Shown in pieces: positions 1 to 5,909 of a DNA stretch of 11,359 nucleotides. The notes beneath the pieces are model-generated. The model was not told the DNA's origin, did not search any database, and saw only the letters and a list, made by a program, of their open reading frames with translations. Both the position numbers and the translations under genes were made by a program. The number at the start of each line of letters is the position of its first letter. The first letter of the stretch is position 1. The DNA lies in NCBI GenBank assembly GCA_022563655.1, contig JADFMW010000063.1, positions 1 to 11,359 of the forward strand, given 5' to 3'. Source of the stretch: Pseudomonadota bacterium (GTDB lineage Bacteria > Pseudomonadota > Alphaproteobacteria > JAAXGF01).

Positions 1-10
1 GCGGCCGTCA

Positions 11-108
11 TCGCGCCGGGCGGGATCGATCCGCCAGGAGAGAGCCGAAAAGCGTAGCCGCCGCTACGGTTGAGGCTCTCGACGCCGCGGGCGGCCCGCC
101 CGGCGCGA
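11..108. repeat. Nested imperfect palindrome (about 98 nt) at left edge
   Basis: Three sets of perfect arms nest inside one another. Positions 11-24 (TCGCGCCGGGCGGG) are the exact reverse complement of 95-108. Positions 40-46 (GAGAGCC) match 74-80. Positions 53-58 (CGTAGC) match 63-68 around a 4-nt loop. CCGCC at 31-35 can also pair with GGCGG at 90-94. As RNA or a cruciform this would be a long stem with internal loops. No T-run follows on either strand, so a simple intrinsic terminator is not supported. The segment lies 120 nt or more beyond the kinase stop codon. It could be a palindromic repeat element, a structured RNA, or a rho-type end for a gene off the left side. The high GC makes some pairing likely by chance, but a 14-bp outer arm is unlikely to be accidental. 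Confidence 0.55.
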
Positions 109-230
109 CCCTGCGGGCGGGGCAGAGGCCCAATGAGGGCCAATGCTCTCGATCTGGCGGCCGGAGCACAGCGGGATGGCTCGGCCCTCGTTGGCGGGGG
201 TGTCGGCGGCGCCGATGCCGCGGGCGGCGA

Positions 231-2105
231 TTACCCAGCCACGCTGACCTTGGCGGCCGCGGAGGCGGTCTCGGAAGGATCGCGGATCATCCGCTCGGCA
301 GGAAAGCGGACCGTCACCGTCGTGCCCACGCCGATCTCGCTTTTCACATCCAGGGCCCCACCATGCAGCTCGGCCAGGAACTTGACCAGGGGCAGACCGA
401 GGCCCGTGCCGTCGTATTCGCGGCTCAGCGAGCTGTCCACCTGTCCAAACTGGGCCAGCGCCTTGGGGATGTCATCCTCGGCGATGCCGATGCCGGTGTC
501 GGCGACGCTCAGCAGCAGCGACCCGTCGCCGTCGCGGGCGGCTTGCACCAGAATTTGCCCCCCCTCAGGCGTGAACTTCACCGCGTTGGAGAGCAGGTTC
601 AAAAGGATTTGCTTGAGCGCCCGCTCGTCGGCGCGCAACGGCTGCAGGTCGCTTGGTATCCGCACCACGACTTCCAGCCTGGCGGCACCGGCGCGCTCAT
701 CGATGACGCGTAGGCAGGCGTCGACCACTTCGCCCACTTCGATCTCCTCCTCATGGAGCTCGTACTTGCCCGCCTCGATCTTGGACAAATCGAGGATGTC
801 GTTGATGAGCTTCAAGAGATGGGTGCCGCTGTCGAAAATGTCCTTGGCGTATTCCTTGTATTGAGGGGCGCTGTGGGGCCCGAACAACTCCAAGCTCATC
901 GCCTCGGAAAAGCCGTTGATGGCGTTCAACGGCGTTCGCAGCTCGTGACTCATGTTGGCCAGGAATTCGGATTTCGAACGGTTGGCGAGCTCGGCCTGCT
1001 CCTTCGCCGCGCGCAACTCCCTTTCGGCGCCCTTGCGCTCGATCGCGATCCCGGCCAGATGCGCGGCGGACGAGATGAACTCCAGATCCGACTGGTCGGG
1101 CCGGCGCGGCTCGCGATAGTAGATGGCGAACGTGCCGAGGATCTCGTCCACGGAGGAAAAGATCGGTTCGGACCAGCAGGCGCGCAGTCCGGCCTTCTGC
1201 ACGAGTTCCCGGAACTCGACCCAGTAGGGGTGGCTCATGACGTCCTCGACGATCACGCGCTCGCCGGAATATGCAGCGGTGCCGCAGCAGCCGACACCGG
1301 GGCCGATTTCGAGGCCGTCGATGGCTTGGTCATAGAACTCGGGCAAGCTCGGGGCGGCGCCGTGCCGCAGGCGCTTTTTACCCGCGTCGAGGAGCAGCAC
1401 CGAACACAGCAGATCGGGTCGGGCCTCCTCGATGGTGGCGACCAGGACCGAAAGTACGTCGTCCAATGAGGCCCCGGCGGCCAGTCGTTCGAGCACCTTG
1501 TTGCGCCCGCGCAGCTGTTCTTCCGCGCGCCTGCGCGCGGTGACATCGGTGTGGACGCTGACCGTGCCGCCGCCCCGGGTGCGATGTTCGCTGGTCAGGA
1601 CCCAGCGGCCGTTGCTCGCCCGGTGTTCGAACGGCGCCTTGGGGTCGCGGTGACGCGCGATCCTGTCGAATATCCACTTGCTGCCCCCGGCCAAGGCGTC
1701 CACGCTCTTTCCGCTTCGCGCGTAGACCCGCACCAGGTCCTCGAACCGGGTGCCGGGCGTGACGTTGTCCTCCGCTCCCAGGAAAAAGAGCTCCTTGTAC
1801 TTGGTGTTGCAGACGACCAGGCGATCCTCGGCATCGAAGAGTGCGAAGCCCTCATCGAGGCTTTTGATGGCGTCGATGAGTTGCACCTGCGCCTGCAGCC
1901 GGGCCTCGGCCTCCGCCTTGATGCTGCTGTTGAGTTCCCGCATCTCGTCGGACATCAAGGCGAGGGCGCGCTGGGTCATCTGCCGCTCTTTGTCAGCTTC
2001 CTGGTAGGCGGCGCTGACCATCTGCAATAGCAGCTCGTTATCGACGGAGCCGTCCGGCGTCTTGCGGGCGGCTCTTTTCAACTGTCGTTCCAGCAGTTTG
2101 TGCAA
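231..2105 (-). CDS. Soluble PAS-GAF sensor histidine kinase
   Basis: A 624-residue histidine kinase with no membrane segment, so probably cytosolic. Domains in order: a charged helical or coiled-coil stretch (about 35-80); a PAS domain (about 80-190) starting LIDAIKSLDEGFALFDAEDR; a GAF domain (about 205-355); HisKA with the H-box SHELRTPLNAI and phospho-acceptor His387; and a HATPase_c domain with N-box LLNLLSNAVKF (Asn503, Asn507), G1 box DTGIG (536-540) and G2 box GTGLG (566-570). All catalytic motifs are intact. The start is TTG, chosen because GGAG (2114-2117) sits 8 nt upstream and an in-frame stop at 2148-2150 blocks extension. No receiver domain is present and no response regulator lies in the window, so the phosphotransfer partner is unknown. 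The gene follows a broken FIST sensor gene in the same frame and was probably co-transcribed with it. The ligands of the PAS and GAF domains cannot be told from sequence. Confidence 0.93.
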   Translation of the reverse strand: MHKLLERQLKRAARKTPDGSVDNELLLQMVSAAYQEADKERQMTQRALALMSDEMRELNSSIKAEAEARLQAQVQLIDAIKSLDEGFALFDAEDRLVVCNTKYKELFFLGAEDNVTPGTRFEDLVRVYARSGKSVDALAGGSKWIFDRIARHRDPKAPFEHRASNGRWVLTSEHRTRGGGTVSVHTDVTARRRAEEQLRGRNKVLERLAAGASLDDVLSVLVATIEEARPDLLCSVLLLDAGKKRLRHGAAPSLPEFYDQAIDGLEIGPGVGCCGTAAYSGERVIVEDVMSHPYWVEFRELVQKAGLRACWSEPIFSSVDEILGTFAIYYREPRRPDQSDLEFISSAAHLAGIAIERKGAERELRAAKEQAELANRSKSEFLANMSHELRTPLNAINGFSEAMSLELFGPHSAPQYKEYAKDIFDSGTHLLKLINDILDLSKIEAGKYELHEEEIEVGEVVDACLRVIDERAGAARLEVVVRIPSDLQPLRADERALKQILLNLLSNAVKFTPEGGQILVQAARDGDGSLLLSVADTGIGIAEDDIPKALAQFGQVDSSLSREYDGTGLGLPLVKFLAELHGGALDVKSEIGVGTTVTVRFPAERMIRDPSETASAAAKVSVAG

Positions 2106-2113
2106 GGCGAAGT

Positions 2114-2117
2114 CTCC
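2114..2117 (-). promoter_or_regulatory. Ribosome binding site of the histidine kinase
   Basis: The minus strand reads GGAGACTTCGCC and then TTG. The GGAG core is 8 nt from the TTG codon, and there is no ATG or GTG between this TTG and the preceding in-frame TGA. This decides the unusual start codon. Confidence 0.6.
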
Positions 2118-2147
2118 GGACCCCGTTGCCGTCGGCTCGCCTGGAGA

Positions 2148-2765
2148 TCAGGCTTCAGAGAACACGGTAATGGTCATGGTCTGTTTGTGCAACTCGCACT
2201 TGCCCGTTGTCGCGTGCGGCGAGATTTCGCCGTAGGAGTAAAAGCCGATTTGCGGCACCGCGCCGCCCAGCGATTCGCTGACCGCCTCCACCTCCTCGCC
2301 GATTCGCTGGCCGAGCAACAGCTTGCGCCCGATGCAGCTGATGAGAATGGCCAGTTTGTCGTGGCCGTTGACCTTTGTCTCCGCCATGCGGGCGGCTCGG
2401 GCCGCGCCTTCGATCAGGTTTTCGAAGTTGCCGCGCATCAATCGCGCGACATACCCCTGGGGCACGTCGCCGGCAAAGATCATGCTGTGGTTCTCTTCCT
2501 CGACCCCGACGATCGTCCGCACGACCTCGTGGCTGGCATTCTCGGTGGGGCGGATCTGGAGGGGGAAGAGGAGCGCGCTGCCCGGCAGGTTCTGGGCCTC
2601 GTCGCCGAGATACTTCTTGTACAGATCGAGGGCCGGCTGGCTGTCCAGCTCGTACAAGACGTTTCCTTGGGAACGGGTGATGACGCGCTCTGGTCCGAAG
2701 TCGTCCCAACCGCCGATGCGCTCCCAACCGTCCGCCGCCGTCCAAAAGCTTTGCTCAACCCGTAT
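2148..2765 (-). pseudogene. 5'-truncated FIST-domain sensor protein (FIST_C intact)
   Basis: The open frame ends SCIGRKLLLGQRIGEEVEAV...GFYSYGEISP...CELHKQTMTITVFSEA, the typical end of FIST_C domains. The stretch DDFGPERVITRSQGNVLYELD before it is the usual junction from FIST_N to FIST_C. FIST proteins are normally about 380-400 residues. Here the open frame holds only about 205 codons, opened by an in-frame TAA at 2766-2768 with another in-frame stop further upstream. There is no ATG or GTG at the front. The first possible start is a TTG at 2655-2657, which would give a 169-residue piece lacking nearly all of FIST_N. I found no FIST_N remnant in the other frames upstream, so the front was probably deleted rather than frameshifted. 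FIST is a predicted small-ligand sensor domain often found beside signalling genes. The intact kinase 42 nt downstream fits that pairing. A shortened FIST_C protein may still be made. Confidence 0.75.
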
Positions 2766-2827
2766 TTACTTCTCCTTTCGGCCCCCGTATCCCAAGGGAA
2801 TCCGCAACTAAATTGCTTAATATGGGC

Positions 2828-2849
2828 GATTGCCGAGTGATTGCCGAGT
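2828..2849. repeat. Perfect 11-bp tandem duplication
   Basis: GATTGCCGAGT occurs at 2828-2838 and again directly at 2839-2849. It lies in the non-coding stretch upstream of the FIST remnant. It could be a slippage duplication or two copies of a regulator site. Confidence 0.7.
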
Positions 2850-2894
2850 GGAGAATCCCCGCCTGCCCAGAAACGCGAAAAGTGGTGCAAATAG

Positions 2895-2908
2895 TCAAGA
2901 TTTCTTGA
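2895..2908. promoter_or_regulatory. Candidate operator: TCAAGA-N2-TCTTGA palindrome
   Basis: TCAAGATTTCTTGA is a perfect 6-2-6 inverted repeat in the AT-rich upstream region. It has the size of a dimeric regulator site. Its position upstream of the FIST-kinase unit fits an operator. No regulator gene in the window points to a specific protein. Confidence 0.3.
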
Positions 2909-3064
2909 ACAATTAGCGACACGATCGCCTTAGCCATTGCCATACATGAGATATTTTTCTTGTCAGAGCCTCGCTTGACAGTTGTATCTCCCCCGGCCCG
3001 GAAGGAGCCATCCATCTTCTGCGCGCCGCTTGCACGGCGCCGCGCTTTCGCGGTGGCGCCCGCT

Positions 3065-3094
3065 AAACAAAAGAGATCGGCCGGTTCCGGCCAA
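3065..3094 (-). terminator. Intrinsic terminator of the reductase/methyltransferase operon
   Basis: On the minus strand, directly after the reductase stop codon, GGCCGG-AA-CCGGCC (3079-3092) forms a GC-rich hairpin. It is followed by GATCTCTTTTGTTT, a T-rich run. It ends about 10 nt downstream of the stop codon at 3103, so it fits a rho-independent terminator for this operon. Confidence 0.7.
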
Positions 3095-3102
3095 TCCCAT
3101 GA

Positions 3103-4104
3103 TCATCGGTGATCGGCGACCGCGCCGGGGGTAAGGAGCACCTTGCCGCCGCGCCCCTGACGCATGGCATGGGCCAAGGCCTGGCTGATGTCCTCGAGCC
3201 CGTAAGTGGCTTCCACCGGCACGTTCAAGGCGCCGCTCATGAAGTGCCGGGCCATGTCCGTATACAGAGCCTCGATATCGGCTCGCGGTGCGCTGCGCAT
3301 GAAGCGCACGAGCCAGAATCCCTTGAGCGTTACGTCGTGGATGATGGCATGATGCGGCGTGATCATGCAGGGCTCGCCGCTCAAGAACCCGTAATTGACC
3401 ACGGTGCCGCCGTCCGAGAGGCAGTCGGCGAGGCGCAGGCAGGCCGGCCCGCCGACGGCATCGAGGGCGAGCCTGATGGGCGCGCCGGCGCCGGCCTGGG
3501 CGCGCACCCGGTCGGCGAGATCATCGCCATCGACGACCACGACGTCGGCGCCGAGGCCCCCGAGTTCCTCGCGCAGGGAATCGCGCCGGACCACGTTGGC
3601 GGTGCGCACGCCGCGCGCGTGGGCGAGCCGAATGACGTGCCGGCCCACGGCCGAGTTGGCGGCATTCTGAATCACCCAGTCTCCGGGCCCCAGGTCCACA
3701 TAGTCCCTGAGCATGAGAAAAGCCGTCGGCGGGTTGGCCTTGAGCATGGCGGCGTGGTGGATATCGAGGGCGTCCGGGACCTTGATCACCAGGCCCGACT
3801 TGACGCGTATGCGCTCGGCCCAGTTGCTGCGCCCCAGGCTGAAGACCTTGTCTCCCGGCTCGAGGCCGCCGACCGCGCTCCCGACCTCGGCGATGCGGCC
3901 GGCGCCCTCGATGCCGATGGCCGCGGGCAACTCGGTCGGCCCCGGATAGCTGCCTTCGATGATGAGGAGGTCGGCGGGGTTGATGGCCGCAGCCTCGATG
4001 TCCACCACCACCTCGTCGTCGGCCGGAACGCCCACGTCATCGACCTCGACGCAGTCGCAGGCCGCGTCCGGGCGGCCATGTTCGCGCATCTGAATCACTC
4101 TCAT
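3103..4104 (-). CDS. Zinc-free MDR reductase, 2-enoyl-thioester reductase (MECR/ETR)-like
   Basis: A 333-residue medium-chain dehydrogenase/reductase, probably NADPH-dependent and cytosolic. An N-terminal GroES-like part (about 1-120) has INPADLLIIEGSYPG; Tyr53 in GSY aligns with the catalytic tyrosine of MECR/ETR enoyl-thioester reductases. The Rossmann part has VIQNAANSAVGRHVIRLA (144-161), very like the MECR motif VIQNASNSGVG, then NVVRR (170-174), whose arginines suggest NADPH. DAVGG (215-219) and LKGFWL (260-265) also match that subgroup. The structural and catalytic zinc cysteines of alcohol dehydrogenases are absent, so it is not a zinc alcohol dehydrogenase. The start is ATG at 4102-4104, with AAGGAGG 5 nt upstream; the frame stays open far upstream but that is an artefact of high GC. 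It lies 20 nt after the GcvT/DmdA-like gene, so the two are one operon. The substrate is unknown; an enoyl-CoA such as acryloyl-CoA is one guess from context. Confidence 0.9.
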   Translation of the reverse strand: MRVIQMREHGRPDAACDCVEVDDVGVPADDEVVVDIEAAAINPADLLIIEGSYPGPTELPAAIGIEGAGRIAEVGSAVGGLEPGDKVFSLGRSNWAERIRVKSGLVIKVPDALDIHHAAMLKANPPTAFLMLRDYVDLGPGDWVIQNAANSAVGRHVIRLAHARGVRTANVVRRDSLREELGGLGADVVVVDGDDLADRVRAQAGAGAPIRLALDAVGGPACLRLADCLSDGGTVVNYGFLSGEPCMITPHHAIIHDVTLKGFWLVRFMRSAPRADIEALYTDMARHFMSGALNVPVEATYGLEDISQALAHAMRQGRGGKVLLTPGAVADHR

Positions 4105-4109
4105 GATCG

Positions 4110-4116
4110 CCTCCTT
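4110..4116 (-). promoter_or_regulatory. Strong ribosome binding site of the MDR reductase
   Basis: AAGGAGG on the minus strand, 5 nt before ATG (4102-4104), inside the 20-nt gap after the upstream gene's stop. It fixes the start against the much longer open frame running to 5673. Confidence 0.85.
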
Positions 4117-4124
4117 ACTGGCGT

Positions 4125-5429
4125 CTAGAAGGCGGCGTCGCGGCCGGCCTCCTTGGCAATCTCGCGGGCACTGGGGTTGACCGAAGGGCGGAAGGGGACC
4201 TCGACCACCTCGGCGTCCACCGGCCTCCCGGGGGTCTCGGCATACTGGTCCGGCAGCCACACCTTGAGCGCCGTGCCGAGCTCGCGCATCGCCCAAGGCA
4301 CGTACCCCATCGCGATGTTGACCCCGAGCTCGGGGGAGTGCCACGGCGACGTCACGTAACCGACCGGCGCGCCGCCATCGCCGCCGGAGATCATCCAGAA
4401 GTCCGGCGCGTAGTCGTCGATCGGCTTGCCGCCCAGGGTCATGCCCACGAGGATGTTCTTGAACGGCGGCTTGCCCGCGTCGATCCGATCGCGGGCTCTC
4501 TCGAGAACCGCCTTGCCGATGTAATCCGCCTGTTTGGTGCGCGGCACCTGGTAGCCCAGGTTGCACTGGAAAGGCAGCGTCTCCGCATCCATGTCCTGAC
4601 CCCAGGAGAGGATGCCGGCCGCGATGCGGCGGTGATGGGCCGGGGCGATCACCCTCAAGCCATGCTTCTCGCCGGCCTCGAGCACCGCGTACCACATGTC
4701 CTCGGCGTACAAGGTGGCATCGTGGAGGTAGATCTCGTAGCCCTTCTCGCCGCAGAAACCGCTCTGCGAGATGAGGCAATTCCGGCCGCCGACCCGAGCG
4801 CGCAACAGGCCGTAGGGCGGCAGGTTTCGCGCCGCCTCGCCCACGAGGTCGGCCATGAGATCCGCCGACTTCGGGCCCTGCACCTGAACCGGCGCGACAT
4901 CGATCTCGTTGATGTCGACGTCGAACCCCTTGCCGACGTTTATGCCCTGCAGCCAGAACATGAGGTCGGAGTCGGAGAGGCTGAACCAGAACTCGTCCTC
5001 GGAGAGGCGCAGCAGCACGGGATCGTTCAAGACGCCGCCGTTCTGGTTGCACAGGATCACGTATTTGCCGTGCATCGGCTCGATGCGCGTGGCATCGCGG
5101 GTAATGGCGTAGTTGACAAAAGCCTCGGCGTCGGGTCCGACGACCTGGATCTGCCTTTCGACGGCGACGTTCCACAGCGTGACGTGATTGATCAGGGCGT
5201 CGTATTCGACCATCGCGCCCCCGTCCTCGGGCTTCACGAAGCCCCGCGGGTGATACATACGGTTGTAGACCGTCGCCCGCCAGCACCCGGCTTCCATGGA
5301 CAGGTGCCAGTAGGGCGACTTGCGAACGCGCGTCGAGATGAGCAGCTGAACCGGCGTGGGGCCGCTTTGCCGCAGGTTGATCGGAACCTTGCGGTCGCTT
5401 TGATCGACGCTCGTGACGTGCCTCTGCAT
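4125..5429 (-). CDS. GcvT-family (DmdA-like) folate-dependent methyltransferase/demethylase
   Basis: A 434-residue GcvT-fold protein. Residues about 37-310 form the folate-binding GCV_T part and about 325-415 the C-terminal barrel. Segments that resemble DMSP demethylase DmdA are RKSPY...EAGCWRATVYNRM (36-58), NHVTLWNVAVERQI (81-94), NQNGGVLNDPVLL (128-140), QGPKSADLM (184-192) and the GILSWGQD region (272-279). The GcvT Asp-Asp pair in the GGxxDD motif is Asn-Asp here (Asn135-Asp136), as in DmdA. That argues against a true glycine-cleavage T protein, as does the lack of gcvH/gcvP nearby. The family moves a methyl group from a substrate to tetrahydrofolate. The substrate here is not proven: DMSP, a related sulfonium or betaine, or an O-methyl compound are all possible. 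It is about 60 residues longer than typical DmdA, partly as an N-terminal extension (1-35). First gene of an operon with the MDR reductase. Confidence 0.85.
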   Translation of the reverse strand: MQRHVTSVDQSDRKVPINLRQSGPTPVQLLISTRVRKSPYWHLSMEAGCWRATVYNRMYHPRGFVKPEDGGAMVEYDALINHVTLWNVAVERQIQVVGPDAEAFVNYAITRDATRIEPMHGKYVILCNQNGGVLNDPVLLRLSEDEFWFSLSDSDLMFWLQGINVGKGFDVDINEIDVAPVQVQGPKSADLMADLVGEAARNLPPYGLLRARVGGRNCLISQSGFCGEKGYEIYLHDATLYAEDMWYAVLEAGEKHGLRVIAPAHHRRIAAGILSWGQDMDAETLPFQCNLGYQVPRTKQADYIGKAVLERARDRIDAGKPPFKNILVGMTLGGKPIDDYAPDFWMISGGDGGAPVGYVTSPWHSPELGVNIAMGYVPWAMRELGTALKVWLPDQYAETPGRPVDAEVVEVPFRPSVNPSAREIAKEAGRDAAF

Positions 5430-5808
5430 CCGCCGATCTTTCCCGGATAGACCTCGGAACCGTGGCGACTATGACCGAACATGGCGGTCCGGGCAACGCT
5501 GCGGACCCATCCCCCGGAGCGGGCCAGGATGGGGGGGTATCGGCACGACGGCGCTCCCGCGCAAGCGGACGAGCCAATCCCCCATTTCGACCGCAAGGGC
5601 GGTGGCGCTCGCCGCTGCTCTTCTCGGTGAGTCGAGCCTCGACCGGGGCATGCGCAAGCCGGCCCGCAAGCACCTGGGACCCGATCGCGCCGCGCCGGGA
5701 CTAAATGCGAGGCCCGCAGCGGCGCTTTCCGCGGCGGCCGTCATGTGCACCTCTTCGGGCTTGGCGCGAAAGTGCTTTACCGCGTATCGCCCGCCCACTA
5801 CCCTTTCT
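5430..5808. other. Divergent intergenic region between the DmdA-like operon and rmlB
   Basis: No gene recognised. The two flanking genes are transcribed away from this region, so it should hold promoters for both. Only a candidate promoter for the minus-strand operon was found (5468-5496). Several open frames cross it on both strands but all have high-GC shadow composition (rich in Arg, Ala, Pro) and resemble no family. The tandem repeat beginning at 5809 follows. Confidence 0.6.
5468..5496 (-). promoter_or_regulatory. Candidate sigma-70 promoter of the DmdA-like operon
   Basis: On the minus strand TTGCCC (5491-5496) and CATAGT (5468-5473) are separated by 17 nt. Each matches four of six consensus bases. 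The predicted start would give a leader of about 30 nt before the ATG at 5427-5429. Found by eye only. Confidence 0.35.
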
Positions 5809-5886
5809 TTCCGGCCTTGCATTCCGGCCTTGCATTCTGGCCTTGCGTTCCGGCCTTTCATTCCGGCCTTGCGTTCCGCCCTTGGG
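5809..5886. repeat. 13-bp tandem repeat, six copies, directly upstream of rmlB
   Basis: The unit is TTCCGGCCTTGCA. Copies start at 5809, 5822, 5835, 5848, 5861 and 5874. Copies 1 and 2 are identical. Copy 3 differs at two positions, copies 4 and 5 at one each, and copy 6 at three. The array ends 23 nt before the rmlB ATG, so it overlaps the expected 5' leader or promoter. As 13 is not a multiple of three, it is not a protein repeat with a stable short unit. Copy-number change would alter promoter or leader spacing by 13 nt per unit. Confidence 0.9.
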
Positions 5887-5894
5887 CCGCGGGG

Positions 5895-5899
5895 GGAGG
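5895..5899 (+). promoter_or_regulatory. Ribosome binding site of rmlB
   Basis: GGAGG at the end of a G-run, 10 nt before the ATG at 5910. It supports the start at [13 protein letters not shown] over the upstream ATG at 5745, whose extra 55 codons would be translated from the tandem repeat. Confidence 0.6.
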
Positions 5900-5909
5900 C
5901 ACGAAGCCC

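Larger units (their letters stand above)
2766..3064. other. AT-rich non-coding stretch upstream of the FIST remnant
   Basis: No convincing gene is present. In 2881-2960 I counted 31 G/C of 80 bases, far below the surrounding genes. It holds a perfect 11-bp tandem duplication (2828-2849) and a 14-bp interrupted palindrome (2895-2908). It is the natural place for the promoter of the FIST-kinase unit, though I could not pick a convincing -35/-10 pair. The last part (about 3020-3060) is GC-rich with self-complementary GGCGCC/CCGCG words. An 86-codon minus-strand frame (2755-3015) is open but resembles nothing I know and has no good ribosome site. Confidence 0.6.

Noticed and set aside
11..108. 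Integron attC site
   Set aside because: The arms lack the conserved attC core boxes (GTTRRRY and its complement) and no integrase or cassette is seen.
70..864. 264-codon plus-strand frame at the left end
   Set aside because: It is antisense to the histidine kinase C-terminus over most of its length and has serine/arginine-rich shadow composition.
2755..3015. 86-codon minus-strand frame with an ATG start upstream of the FIST remnant
   Set aside because: No family resemblance, no clear ribosome site, and it crosses the non-coding AT-rich segment and overlaps the remnant in another frame. A real small gene cannot be fully excluded.
3103..4104. Zinc-dependent alcohol dehydrogenase
   Set aside because: The catalytic and structural zinc cysteines are absent; Tyr53 and the NAANSAVG loop match enoyl-thioester reductases.
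3109..5450. Long plus-strand frames opposite the reductase and DmdA-like genes
   Set aside because: They mirror genuine minus-strand genes with intact motifs and show no recognisable domain.
3103..5673. Apparent 856-residue minus-strand protein carrying the MDR reductase at its C-terminus
   Set aside because: The part upstream of 4104 is an arginine- and alanine-rich shadow of the DmdA-like gene in another frame. The reductase has its own strong ribosome site and ATG.
5745..5909. Upstream ATG giving rmlB 55 extra residues
   Set aside because: The extra codons read through the 13-bp tandem repeat. RmlB proteins begin directly with the [13 protein letters not shown] segment, and a ribosome site precedes the ATG at 5910.
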